From Maribacter aestuarii (GTDB taxonomy: Bacteria > Bacteroidota > Bacteroidia > Flavobacteriales > Flavobacteriaceae): DNA of 64,000 nt. Position 1 is the stretch's first letter. Each line of letters begins with the position of its first letter. A model generated the notes under the pieces. That model was given only the letters and a program-made list of their open reading frames with translations. It searched no databases and had not been told where the DNA came from. Made by a program: the position numbers and the translations under genes. This document shows positions 8,896 through 18,414 of this stretch, in pieces. The stretch is from NCBI RefSeq assembly GCF_027474845.2, contig NZ_CP107031.2:1564501-1628500 (forward strand), given 5' to 3'.

Positions 8896-9897
8896 ATGGA
8901 AGAAAATACAACTGTAGACGTTAGTGCGGTAAACGAAAAAATTGCCCAAGAAAGTGCTTTTATTGACTTACTTATTTTAGAAATGAATAAGGTGATCGTA
9001 GGTCAAAAGCACATGGTAGAAAGGTTGCTTATTGGGCTATTGGGCCAGGGTCACATCTTATTGGAAGGTGTTCCCGGTTTGGCAAAAACATTGGCCATCA
9101 ATACTTTGGCGAAAGCCGTAAAAGGAAGTTTCAGCAGAATACAATTTACACCAGATTTGTTACCGGCCGATGTAGTAGGTACCATGATATACAATATGAA
9201 GGAGAACGATTTCTCCATAAAAAAGGGACCCATATTTGCCAACTTCGTTTTGGCGGATGAGATTAACCGTGCCCCGGCCAAGGTACAATCGGCGTTATTG
9301 GAAGCCATGCAGGAAAAGCAGGTTACCATTGGGGATGAAACCTTTATCCTGGATAAACCCTTCTTGGTCATGGCCACACAAAACCCGGTAGAACAAGAAG
9401 GAACCTATCCTTTGCCAGAAGCTCAGGTAGACCGTTTTATGCTAAAAACGGTAATCGACTATCCTAAGATGAACGAGGAGCAAATGATAATGCGCCAGAA
9501 CCTTTTGGGGGCGTACGAGACAGTAAAACCCGTAGTTTCCTTAAAGCAAATACTTAGTGCCCAGCAGGCGGTCCGTGAGGTCTACATGGACGAAAAAATT
9601 GAAAAGTATATTTTAGATATTGTTTTTGCTACCAGATATCCTGAAAAATATAATCTAGAGAACCTGAAACCCCTCATCAGTTTTGGAGCATCGCCAAGGG
9701 GAAGTATCAACCTAGGTAACGCTGCCAAATGTTATGCATTCATAAAGCGTAGAGGTTATGTGGTGCCCGAAGATGTTAGGGCCGTTGTGCATGATGTCCT
9801 GAGGCACAGAATTGGGATTACATACGAGGCGGAAGCCGAAAATATTACTTCCGAAGAAATAATCAATAAGATTGTTAACGAGATTGAAGTACCATAA
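8896..9897 (+). CDS. MoxR-family AAA+ ATPase, 333 aa
   Basis: This is the first gene of the Bat operon. Walker A is GVPGLAKT (58-65) and Walker B with the adjacent motif is LADEINRAP (118-126). Sensor-1 TQNP and the PLPEAQVDRF segment typical of MoxR follow at about 163-180. MoxR ATPases act as chaperones that mature or remodel von Willebrand factor A (VWA) proteins, and the VWA proteins follow directly here (DUF58, BatA, BatB). The 102-bp gap to the DUF58 gene holds degenerate TACT-type repeats. Confidence 0.93.
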   Translation: MEENTTVDVSAVNEKIAQESAFIDLLILEMNKVIVGQKHMVERLLIGLLGQGHILLEGVPGLAKTLAINTLAKAVKGSFSRIQFTPDLLPADVVGTMIYNMKENDFSIKKGPIFANFVLADEINRAPAKVQSALLEAMQEKQVTIGDETFILDKPFLVMATQNPVEQEGTYPLPEAQVDRFMLKTVIDYPKMNEEQMIMRQNLLGAYETVKPVVSLKQILSAQQAVREVYMDEKIEKYILDIVFATRYPEKYNLENLKPLISFGASPRGSINLGNAAKCYAFIKRRGYVVPEDVRAVVHDVLRHRIGITYEAEAENITSEEIINKIVNEIEVP

Positions 9898-9960
9898 ATC
9901 AGTTCACGGTTATCTGAGAAAAGTCGACATTCTATTTTGAAAAAATTAATGTTGACCTCT

Positions 9961-9999
9961 TACTGATCACTGTATACTAATACCTGTCTACTGAAGAGA
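9961..9999 (+). repeat. Degenerate TACTG-like short repeats between moxR and the DUF58 gene
   Basis: The stretch contains TTACTGATCACTGTATACT and CTGTCTACTG, a loose repetition of TACT/ACTG units. A similar run (AAGTATTGTCTACG, AAGTACTAAAGTGACTG) lies at 10873-10912, just before the likely true start of the next-but-one gene. The two may be eroded copies of one simple-sequence tract. No function is implied. Confidence 0.35.
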
Positions 10000-10866
10000 A
10001 TGGATACTAAAGAGTTACTCAAAAAAGTACGTAAAATTGAGATAAAGACCCGTCGTCTTTCCGACCATATATTTGGTGGGGAATATCATTCTACGTTCAA
10101 AGGAAGGGGAATGACCTTTAGTGAAGTACGGCAATATCAATTTGGGGACGATGTGCGCAGTATTGACTGGAACGTTACCGCTAGGTATAACGAGCCGTAC
10201 GTTAAAATTTTTGAGGAAGAACGGGAACTGACCATGATGTTGGTGGTGGACGTAAGTGGGTCGGAACTCTTTGGGACAACCAACCAATTCAAGAACGAAA
10301 TCGTTACCGAAATTTCTGCTACCTTAGCCTTTAGCGCTCTACAGAATAACGATAAAGTAGGGCTTATCCTGTTTTCGGATCAGGTAGAGCTTTTTATCCC
10401 ACCTAAAAAAGGAAAAACGCACGTCTTGAGGATAATTAGGGAACTACTCGAATTTAAACCACAAAGCAACAAAACAGATATCGCCGAAGCTTTAAAGTAC
10501 CTCACCAACGTTATGAAGAAGAAAGCCATAGTCTTTGTGCTTTCAGATTTTATCGCCTCGGATTACGAGCGAACTCTAAAGATTACCGGCAACAAACACG
10601 ATGTCACTGGAATACGGGTTTATGATGTACGAGAAGAAAGTATTCCAAGTCTGGGTATGGTCCAGATGATGGATGCCGAAAGCGGAAAATTAAAATTGGT
10701 TAATACCCAATCTAAAAAAATTCGTTATGCCTATGCAGAATTTCATAGGGAGAGGGTAAACTATTTTAAGGAAACCTTTACCAAATCTGGCTGCGGGGTT
10801 TTGGACTGCAGGGTCGATGAAAGTTATGTGAAAAAACTACTGGGATTTTTTAAACGAAGAGGATAA
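10000..10866 (+). CDS. DUF58 domain protein (VWA-like), 288 aa
   Basis: DUF58 proteins carry a VWA-like fold and accompany MoxR ATPases. The family signature RQYQFGDDVRSIDWNVTAR (about 44-62) is intact, followed by LVVDVSGS (81-88), which resembles the MIDAS metal-ion motif DxSxS. No signal peptide or transmembrane helix is present, so the protein is likely cytosolic or peripheral at the membrane. The next reading frame opens directly after its stop codon. In the Bat model of Bacteroides and Francisella it is part of the complex linked to aerotolerance and envelope stress; its exact biochemistry is unknown. Confidence 0.9.
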   Translation: MDTKELLKKVRKIEIKTRRLSDHIFGGEYHSTFKGRGMTFSEVRQYQFGDDVRSIDWNVTARYNEPYVKIFEEERELTMMLVVDVSGSELFGTTNQFKNEIVTEISATLAFSALQNNDKVGLILFSDQVELFIPPKKGKTHVLRIIRELLEFKPQSNKTDIAEALKYLTNVMKKKAIVFVLSDFIASDYERTLKITGNKHDVTGIRVYDVREESIPSLGMVQMMDAESGKLKLVNTQSKKIRYAYAEFHRERVNYFKETFTKSGCGVLDCRVDESYVKKLLGFFKRRG

Positions 10867-10917
10867 ATGAGAAGTACCAAGTATTGTCTACGAAGTACTA
10901 AAGTGACTGCATACGCT

Positions 10918-12528
10918 ATGCGCTTGCTTACTTTACTCATTTTCATAATTACATCCGTGGGGCATTCGCAGACGTCTCCAAAAATCAAATCCGCAGTAGA
11001 TACCACCTACATTAAAATCGGTGAACAAATACAATGGAAGGTGACCGTAGATGTAGATTCTACGGACCAAGTTTTTTTCCCTGAAGGTCAAACATTTTCC
11101 CCATTGGAGACCGTAGAGGCCTTTGCTACGGATACTACTCGAAAAAAAGATAGGCTTACCCTACAAAAAATATACGCCCTTACCCAGTTTGATTCCGGAG
11201 CTTACAAATTGCCTGCACAGCGTATAGAAATTAATGGGGTAGGTTATTTTACGGACTCCATGTTAATTAATGTAGAAACAGTTCCAGTGGACACGGTGGC
11301 GCAAAAAATGTATGATATCAAGCCATTAATCAATGTGGAGAAGTCCAATCCCGATTGGTGGAAATACCTTTTGATAGGTTTCCTAATTTTGGCTGTCTTA
11401 GGAGGTCTTTTTTATTGGTTCTTTGTACGTAAAAAACCATTGACCGAAGAAGAGAAGGAGGCGCTGTTACCTCCCTATGACCGGGCACTTCTAGAATTGA
11501 AACGTTTAGAAAACTCCAAATATTTAATTCAGGATGAATACAAAGAATATTACTCTGAGTTAACGGACATTGTACGTTCTTATTTGGAGGAAGATGCCCA
11601 TGTATCAGCCTTGGAGAGTACTACGGACCAACTCATTGAAAAGTTGGAATTGTTACGTGATTCCGGTGAGCTGGAGTTGGATACGGACACCATCATTCAA
11701 TTTAAAAATATCCTACAAACTGCCGATCTGGTGAAATTCGCCAAATCAAAACCTGCAACTAGCGTAGCGGAACGGGATAGGAAATTAGTAGAGCAAATAG
11801 TGGTCAAGACCCATGAAGCACTTCCTGAACCCACAGAGGAAGATTTAATGCAGCAAACCGAATATCAAGAAGAATTGGAACGCAAAAAACAAAAGAAAAG
11901 GCTTGTAGTAGGTATTGCATCTTTGGCCGCAATACTCCTGATAGGTACCACTATCGCTGGCTTTAAGCTCGGATTTGGATATCTAAAGGATACCGTTCTA
12001 GGCCATCCTACCAAAGAGCTTATAGAAGGAGATTGGATTTCAAGTTCTTATGGATATCCTCCCATAGTTCTGGAAACTCCTAAAGTTCTTGTTCGTCAGG
12101 AGGTAAAACTGCCGCCGGAAGCAAAAGCAACTATTTCCGATATACAAGCATTTGGGTATAGAAGCGCCATTGGTCTGTTTACCATTGGAACTACCTCCAT
12201 AACCTTAAACCAAGAAGTAGAACCGGACTTTGGCCAAACGATAGAACAGATTATAAAACAGTTTGAGGCTCAAGGCGCCAAAAACATTATTACCAAACAA
12301 GAGGAATTTACTTCGCTAAGTGGCGTAAAGGGACTCAAAGTATATGGTAGTGGAAAATTTAAGGTGCCAGAGTCCGAGGAACTGGTGAAGGGTAAATATA
12401 CCGTACTTCTTTTTGGAGGTAAGGGGTTTCAACAGTACATTATCCTTACTTGGTTGGATGATGATGTTTACGCCCAAGAAATTGTAGATAGAATACTAAC
12501 CAATGTAGAGGTTAAAACGGAAGTTTAG
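10918..12528 (+). CDS. BatD-like/DUF4381-type membrane protein of the Bat operon
   Basis: The frame is open from 10867, but the first 17 codons derive from TACT-like repeats. The ATG at 10918 begins a normal signal peptide (MRLLTLLIFIITSVGHSQ), so I place the start there, giving 536 aa. A beta-rich extracytoplasmic domain of about 130 residues follows, then a membrane helix (LLIGFLILAVLGGLFYWFFV), a charged cytoplasmic helical region and a second membrane helix (VVGIASLAAILLIGTTIAG). A C-terminal domain of about 150 residues completes it. The gene is commonly found between DUF58 and batA in Flavobacteria. It ends directly before the batA ATG. Specific function is unknown. Confidence 0.8.
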   Translation: MRLLTLLIFIITSVGHSQTSPKIKSAVDTTYIKIGEQIQWKVTVDVDSTDQVFFPEGQTFSPLETVEAFATDTTRKKDRLTLQKIYALTQFDSGAYKLPAQRIEINGVGYFTDSMLINVETVPVDTVAQKMYDIKPLINVEKSNPDWWKYLLIGFLILAVLGGLFYWFFVRKKPLTEEEKEALLPPYDRALLELKRLENSKYLIQDEYKEYYSELTDIVRSYLEEDAHVSALESTTDQLIEKLELLRDSGELELDTDTIIQFKNILQTADLVKFAKSKPATSVAERDRKLVEQIVVKTHEALPEPTEEDLMQQTEYQEELERKKQKKRLVVGIASLAAILLIGTTIAGFKLGFGYLKDTVLGHPTKELIEGDWISSSYGYPPIVLETPKVLVRQEVKLPPEAKATISDIQAFGYRSAIGLFTIGTTSITLNQEVEPDFGQTIEQIIKQFEAQGAKNIITKQEEFTSLSGVKGLKVYGSGKFKVPESEELVKGKYTVLLFGGKGFQQYIILTWLDDDVYAQEIVDRILTNVEVKTEV

Positions 12529-13527
12529 ATGTTAGATAATATATCATTTGCGAATCCAGATTTCTTTTGGCTGCTATTGTTGCTGCCACTGGCTATCCTA
12601 TGGTATATATTTAAACGGAAAGAAGAAACCGCTGCCCTTAGAATCTCCAGCATTAATGGATTTAAGTTCGAGGGTCTTTTGCCCAAACTCAAGCCTGCTC
12701 TTTTTATAATGCGCTTGCTCGCCCTTAGTGCAATTATTGTTGCCATGGCAAGACCACAGACGGAAGATATTTCAACGCGCACAAAAACGACGAAGGGGAT
12801 TGACATTGTTATGGCCATTGATGTTTCTTCGAGCATGTTGGCACGTGACCTAAAACCTAATAGACTTTCCGCATTGAAGAAAGTTGCCGCCGATTTCATT
12901 AAAAAAAGACCCAGCGACCGTATTGGGTTAGTAGTCTATGCCGGTGAAGGGTATACAAAGACGCCCATAACTACGGATAAGAATATAGTACTAAGTGCCT
13001 TACGGGAAATCACTTATGGTCAGTTGGAGGATGGAACCGCAATTGGAATGGGGTTGGCAACCTCTGTGAACCGTTTAAAAGAAAGCAAGGCGAAAAGCAA
13101 GATTATAATTCTTTTAACTGATGGAGTGAATAATTCTGGCTTTATTGAGCCAAGAACTGCAGCAGACCTGGCCATTGAGTTTGATATTAAAACATACACA
13201 ATTGGTATGGGTACCAACGGTAACGCCCTTACCCCTATTTCGTATAATGCCGATGGTTCTTTTAGATATGGTATGCGCCAAGTAGAAATTGATGAGGAGT
13301 TGCTTAAGGATATTGCAGAAGCGACAGGAGGAAAATATTTTAGGGCCACGAACAATGAGACCCTTGAAGAAATCTATGATGAAATCAATAAATTGGAGAA
13401 AACGGAGATAGAAGAATTCAAATATTACCGTTACGAAGAGCGGTTTAGACCATGGGTTTTACTGGCAGGCGCCCTATTACTTTTGGAATGGATTTTGAGA
13501 AATACGGTATTTAGAAGCTTTATATAG
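12529..13527 (+). CDS. batA: BatA, VWA-domain membrane protein, 332 aa
   Basis: The N-terminus has two membrane helices (FFWLLLLLPLAILWYI and IMRLLALSAIIVAMA). A VWA domain follows with an intact MIDAS, DVSSS (D98, S100, S102), and TDG further on. The C-terminus has a last membrane helix (WVLLAGALLLLEWIL). This topology, with a periplasmic or cytoplasmic VWA between membrane anchors, is typical of BatA. The ATG follows the stop codon of the preceding gene without a gap. BatA and BatB form the VWA pair of the Bat complex, associated with aerotolerance in Bacteroides fragilis. Confidence 0.92.
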   Translation: MLDNISFANPDFFWLLLLLPLAILWYIFKRKEETAALRISSINGFKFEGLLPKLKPALFIMRLLALSAIIVAMARPQTEDISTRTKTTKGIDIVMAIDVSSSMLARDLKPNRLSALKKVAADFIKKRPSDRIGLVVYAGEGYTKTPITTDKNIVLSALREITYGQLEDGTAIGMGLATSVNRLKESKAKSKIIILLTDGVNNSGFIEPRTAADLAIEFDIKTYTIGMGTNGNALTPISYNADGSFRYGMRQVEIDEELLKDIAEATGGKYFRATNNETLEEIYDEINKLEKTEIEEFKYYRYEERFRPWVLLAGALLLLEWILRNTVFRSFI

Positions 13528-13530
13528 ATT

Positions 13531-14576
13531 ATGATTCAGCTAGACGAAAAAATATACTTCTATTTGTTATTCATCGTTCCGGTGATCATCACCCTATTTT
13601 TGTTGGTTTTGGTTTGGAAAAAAGAACACAAAAGAAGTTTGCGGATAGCTTACTTTTAAAACGCTTGACCCCAAATAGGTCTTACTATAAGGGAACTTTA
13701 AAACTTATTCTGTTCTTATTGGGCTTGTCCGGGCTAATCCTGGGGCTTGTCAACCCGAAAATTGGCACAAAGCTAGAGACCGTAAAACGTGAAGGGGTAG
13801 ATATTGTATTCGCTGTCGATGTTTCTAAAAGTATGCTGGCCGAGGATATTGCACCCAATCGGTTGGAAAAAGCCAAACGATTGGTCTCGGAAATCATCAA
13901 TCAATTGGCAAGTGACCGCATCGGCATCATTGCCTATGCTGGCCAAGCATATCCGCAACTCCCCATCACTACGGATTACGGAGCCGCTAAAATGTTCTTG
14001 CAGGGTATGAATACGGATATGCTTACTTCTCAAGGAACCGCAATCAATGAGGCCATAGAATTAGCAACCACTTTTTATGATGACGAGGAGCAGACCAATA
14101 AGGTACTCTTTATTATTTCAGATGGTGAGGACCATTCTGAAGGTTCAACTTTAAATGCGGTAGAGGATGCCGTTGACGCAGGTATTCAAATATATACCAT
14201 TGGTGTTGGCAAGCCCAAAGGGGCTCCTATTCCCCTAAAGAGGAACGGTATCTTGGAAAGCCTGAAGAAAGATGCACAGGGCGAAGTGGTGATAACAAAA
14301 TTAAATCAGGAAGTGCTCATAGATATATCCGATGAAGGCAATGGAAAATATATTGATGGCTCCAACACCGAGGAAGCGGTAGAACTTATTAAAGAAGAAT
14401 TACTTCAAATGGATAAAAAGGAGTTTGAAGCCAAACAATTTGCCGAATATAAGGACCAGTTCCAATGGTTTCTGGGAGCTGCGCTTTTGTTCCTGTTTTT
14501 AGAAATATTTATATTGGACCGCAAGACGCAATGGTTGAAAAAACTCAATTTGTTTAACGAAAAAGAGAGGGAATAG
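13531..14576 (+). CDS. batB: BatB, VWA-domain membrane protein, frame broken by one base at an A6 tract
   Basis: The natural start is the ATG at 13531, three bases after batA, and encodes MIQLDEKIYFYLLFIVPVII, the expected BatB N-terminal membrane helix. This frame ends early, at a TAA near 13658. The rest of BatB (KKFADSLLLKRL..., VWA MIDAS DVSKS, C-terminal helix) lies in the -1 frame, open from a TTG at 13614. The frames join at the A6 run 13618-13623: with one more A, translation passes smoothly through WKKRTQKKFADS and gives about 348 aa, the usual BatB length. So a base is missing in the genome or in the assembly, or the ribosome or polymerase slips here. Confidence 0.88.
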
Positions 14577-14577
14577 T

Positions 14578-15441
14578 ATGAAAGCGATGATTGGAATATT
14601 TTTTATGCTTTTGATGTCCTTGCCTGTGCTTTCCCAGGAAGAGAATCTTGAAGCAAAAGAAAAAGGGCTTAGGAGCTCCAATAACCTTACTTGGGAAGGC
14701 AACAAAAAACTTTCCGAAAATAATTTTATCGAGGCGGAGGTAGATTATAGAAAAGCCATTGCCGAGAGTCCGGAAAATGCTGCAGCACCCTACAACTTAG
14801 GAAATGCGTACTACAACAACGAGACCTTTAGTGAAGCCTTTGGCAGGTTTAAAGAGGCCGGCGAAACGGCCACATCAAAAAAAGAAAAACATAAGGCCTA
14901 CCATAACATGGGCAACGTATTCATGAAACGTAAGGACTATGCCAAGGCAGTGGAAGCATATAAGGAAGCGCTAAGGAATGACCCTAAAGATGAAGAAACA
15001 CGTTACAATCTTGCCCTGGCAAAAGAAATGCTAAAGAAGGACGAAGAGAACAAAGAAAAGAACGACGAGAATAAGGACAAGGAGGACGAAAAGGAAAATA
15101 AAGATAATGACGAAAACAAGGAGGGCGATAATAAGGACGACAAAGATCAGGATAAAAAAGACCAAGGAGATGAAGGCGACAAGGGCGACAAGGGCGATGA
15201 AGGTGATGAAAAGAAAGATGAGAATAAAGAGGGTGATGGTGATGAAAAAGAAGAGCAAAAGAAAAAACCCGAACAGGGAGACCAACCTCAAGATCAACCT
15301 CAAAAACGTCCCAATCAACTTTCCAAACAACAGGTTGAGAATCTTTTAAGGGCCATGCAGAATGCAGAGAAAAAAGTTCAGGATAAAATTGATGCCAAAA
15401 AAGTACAAGGAGCCAAGGTTAAAAATGAAAAGGATTGGTAA
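14578..15441 (+). CDS. batC: BatC, TPR protein with long charged tail, 287 aa
   Basis: A signal peptide (MKAMIGIFFMLLMSLPVLSQ) is followed by three TPR-like repeats at about 35-150 (APYNLGNAYYNNETF, AYHNMGNVFMKRKDY, TRYNLALAKEML). Residues of about 155-235 are low complexity, nearly all Lys, Glu, Asp, Asn and Gly. The final 40 residues regain order (NLLRAMQNAEKKVQDKI) and end in EKDW, as BatC proteins often do. It is probably exported to the periplasm and serves as a scaffold for BatA/B. It begins one base after the batB stop. The charged tail is antisense to a long hydrophobic shadow frame that is not a gene. Confidence 0.9.
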   Translation: MKAMIGIFFMLLMSLPVLSQEENLEAKEKGLRSSNNLTWEGNKKLSENNFIEAEVDYRKAIAESPENAAAPYNLGNAYYNNETFSEAFGRFKEAGETATSKKEKHKAYHNMGNVFMKRKDYAKAVEAYKEALRNDPKDEETRYNLALAKEMLKKDEENKEKNDENKDKEDEKENKDNDENKEGDNKDDKDQDKKDQGDEGDKGDKGDEGDEKKDENKEGDGDEKEEQKKKPEQGDQPQDQPQKRPNQLSKQQVENLLRAMQNAEKKVQDKIDAKKVQGAKVKNEKDW

Positions 15442-15447
15442 GTAATT

Positions 15448-17225
15448 ATGAAGTATAGAAAGCTCATTACGTTCATTTCTGTTGTTATTCTTGTCTTTTC
15501 AATGAAGGCACAGGATAAGGATGAGGTTACTTTTGAACTGAATCTGAGCAAGCCCAAATTGGGTTTGAATGAGCGTCTTAGGGTGGACTTTACCATGAAT
15601 AAAGACGGGGATAATTTCAATCCTCCAGATTTTACAGGCTTTAGGGTTCTTATGGGCCCCTCACAATCCATAAGTTCGTCGTGGATAAACGGAGTGCGTA
15701 GTTATTCCAAAACCTACTCTTATACCTTGGCCCCTTCTGCCAAGGGAAAATTTACCATAAACCAAGCATCCATTGTAATTGATGGGAAGACTTATAAATC
15801 CTTGCCCAAGGATGTGGAGGTTACCGCAGCGGTAGATAAACCAAGTGATCAAATGACTGCGGATGATGTAGCGGACGAAAATTTGCATTTGGTCGCCGAA
15901 GTCTCCAAGACCAATCCTTACATGAACGAGGCCATAAGTGTAGTTTATAAACTATTCGTAAGTCCTTCCATAAGTGTTTCCAATTATCAACCTTTAGACA
16001 ATCCACAATACAATAACTTTTGGAGCCAGGATATAAAAGTATCGGCACTGAGTGCACAAAATGGCACGTACCAAGGAAAACCTTACCGATACGTAGTGCT
16101 AAAACGGGTGGTTCTTTATCCCCAAAAATCGGGAGAACTTGAAATAGAGCCCCTTTCCTTAGATGTAACCGTAGATGTGCCTACCAATAAAAGGGACTTC
16201 TTTGGAGGTAGAATCTATGCACAAACCAGTAAAACGGTTTCCGCAGGTAAAAGGACGATCAATGTGAAACCCTTGCCGGCCAAAAATCGGCCAGCTGATT
16301 TTAGTGGAGCCGTAGGAGACTTTGATTTTGCCGTTACGACTAGCAAAACAAGTCTCAATGCATCGGAGTCGCTACGGGCCACTGTTGAGGTTACCGGTAG
16401 GGGAAACCTTAAGTTATTTAAACTTCCAGAGCCGGTTTTACCTAGTTCCTTAGAGGTTTATGAACCAGAATTTAAAGAAGGGGTGCGCACTACCCTTGCC
16501 GGTATGCAAGGCACTGTTTCCAACGATTATACGATTGTTCCCGCTTTTAGAGGAAAATATCCATTACAACCCATATCCTTCAGTTTTTTCAATCCAAAAA
16601 CAGAAAAATATACTACCCTAACCTCCGATGAAATCATTATCAATGTGCTGGAAGGTCCAACGAGTGCAGGAAATACTGCCGCAGTAGCTTCGGGGGCAAA
16701 CAAACAAAGCGTAGTTGCAAATGGTAATCAGTTCAATTTTATTAAACTCGACCCTAATCTAACGGCAATTGGCACCAATTACTTTTTAGGGTCTGATCTT
16801 TTCTATTTACTTATGTTCGGGCCATTATTACTGATACCTATTGCCATACTTTTTAGAAAAAAGAGAGAGGAAATAGCCAGTGATGTGGTTGGGAACAAAG
16901 TAAAAAGAGCCAATAAATTGGCGCGGAAATACCTTTCAAAGGCAAAGAAAGAATTAGGTAACAAGGATTCTTTTTACGTGGCGTTGGAAAAGGCATTGCA
17001 TAATTATCTAAAGGCCAAACTTAAGATTGAAACTTCGGAATTCAGTAAGGATAAGATATCGGAACTGCTGCACAAGAAAAAGTTGATGAATCTACCATTG
17101 CAGGCTTTTTGGAACTACTTACTAACTGTGAAGCGGCAAGATATAGCCCATTTTCAGAAGTACAGATGCAGAACGACTATGATAAGGCAAGTGAGGTAAT
17201 CTCGTTAATGGACAAACAATTATAG
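15448..17225 (+). CDS. batD: BatD, aerotolerance protein, C-terminus frameshifted at a T5 tract
   Basis: A signal peptide (MKYRKLITFISVVILVFSMKAQ) is followed by a long beta-sandwich periplasmic region, a membrane helix at about 449-470 (LFYLLMFGPLLLIPIAILF) and a cytoplasmic helical tail. The uninterrupted frame stops at 17199 and ends in a tail without BatD character. From the T5 run 17106-17110 onward the -1 frame encodes ELLTNCEAARYSPFSE and ends DKASEVISLMDKQL at 17225, the normal BatD ending. One extra T would restore a protein of about 592 aa. BatE begins four bases later, which fits the restored end. Confidence 0.88.
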
Positions 17226-17229
17226 TATT

Positions 17230-17988
17230 GTGAAAAATATAATTATCCTTTTTGTTTTTTTAACCTGTCTTTTCGCAAAAGGACAAGCCGAAGACAATTT
17301 TACCTGGGCTACCGAGGCATACAATGAGGGAGAGTTTAAAAAAGCTATTGAGCTTTATGAGACCATCCTCGAAGATGGCCAGCATTCTGCTGCCCTGTAT
17401 TATAATCTTGGTAATTCCTATTACAAGCTCAATGAAATTGCTTCAAGCATTTATTACTATGAAAAGGCATTACTTTTAAGCCCAAACGACCCTGAAATCC
17501 TGAACAACTTGGGATATGCCCAAAATATGACCTTGGATGCCATTGATACCATGCCTGAAACGGGATTATCCAGAATATATAAAATGGCAACAAACCGATT
17601 ATCCTTTGATCAATGGGCATATGTAGGAGTATTTTTCATGTTTCTCTTTGTAATTCTGTACATTCTCTTCTATTATTCACAGTATTCTTCTAGAAAAAGA
17701 TGGGCCTTTATAGGTAGTTTCATCGCTCTTTTTATCGCAATTGTAGCTGTCGTCTTCGCTTATATTCAATATGACGATTTTAACAAAAATCAACCCGCTA
17801 TCGTTTTTGCAGATGAAGTTGGAATCAACGCAGAGCCTAACAATAAAAGTGATGAGGTTTTCGTACTCCATGCAGGTACCAAAGTCAATGTACTTGACGA
17901 ATTAAACGATTGGAAAAAAATTAGGATTGCAGATGGCAAAACGGGTTGGATTACATCGGAAAACATTAGACTATTGAAGGATTTTTAA
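17230..17988 (+). CDS. batE: BatE, TPR and SH3-domain membrane protein, 252 aa
   Basis: The start is GTG at 17230, four bases after the restored batD end. A signal peptide (MKNIIILFVFLTCLFAKGQA) leads into two to three TPR repeats (about 25-100; ALYYNLGNSYYKLNEI, PEILNNLGYAQN). Two membrane helices follow (VGVFFMFLFVILYILFYYS and FIGSFIALFIAIVAVVFAYI) and then a bacterial SH3-like domain at about 190-250 with the typical GWITSENIRLL ending. This order is that of BatE. It is the last gene of the classic Bat set. Confidence 0.91.
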   Translation: MKNIIILFVFLTCLFAKGQAEDNFTWATEAYNEGEFKKAIELYETILEDGQHSAALYYNLGNSYYKLNEIASSIYYYEKALLLSPNDPEILNNLGYAQNMTLDAIDTMPETGLSRIYKMATNRLSFDQWAYVGVFFMFLFVILYILFYYSQYSSRKRWAFIGSFIALFIAIVAVVFAYIQYDDFNKNQPAIVFADEVGINAEPNNKSDEVFVLHAGTKVNVLDELNDWKKIRIADGKTGWITSENIRLLKDF

Positions 17989-18046
17989 GAAATTTAACAG
18001 CCTAATAATAGTATTACTTTTATATTTACTATCTAATCTTTCAACG

Positions 18047-18345
18047 TTGAAACCAACTTTTACAATTTTATTGTCTTTCATACTTTCTGTGGCTATTTTA
18101 TCGCCTACGGTAATTACATTGCTGGAGTTGGAAAAAAATAGCTCCCTTGTTATGGATCATAACGAGGAAGAAAACCAAAAAGAAGAAAAAAAGAAATTAA
18201 CGAGAAAGATATCTTTTTTCATAATTGGGTTCTTAATGTCCTTCCTTTTGATAATCCAACATCTCATCTTACAACTACTTACCTGAACTCTTTTAATTCC
18301 AATACAGTAGAGGTTTTCCTTCCTCCACCTGAACGCATTGGCTAG
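18047..18345 (+). CDS. Small membrane/secreted protein ending in LPPPE motif, frame broken at an A7 tract
   Basis: A TTG at 18047 opens a frame with a signal-like helix (MKPTFTILLSFILSVAILSP), then an acidic stretch (NEEENQKEEKK). The uninterrupted frame runs to 18286 but turns into an unlikely hydrophobic tail. After the A7 run 18186-18192 the -1 frame continues as EINEKDIFFHNWVLNVLP and ends VEVFLPPPERIG at 18345. As I recall from Flavobacteria, small proteins at this position between batE and a SulP gene share an acidic middle and an LPPPE end, so the longer reading of about 99 aa is probably correct. Function is unknown. Confidence 0.6.
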
Positions 18346-18414
18346 ACCATTCACCTTTACATTTATAATTAACTAACCCATCCTCAAAATAATGAGGATA
18401 TATAACTTTATCAT

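Noticed and set aside
15031-15330. Long hydrophobic minus-strand frame opposite batC
   Set aside because: It is the antisense of the Lys/Glu/Asp low-complexity tail and shows no protein-like composition of its own.
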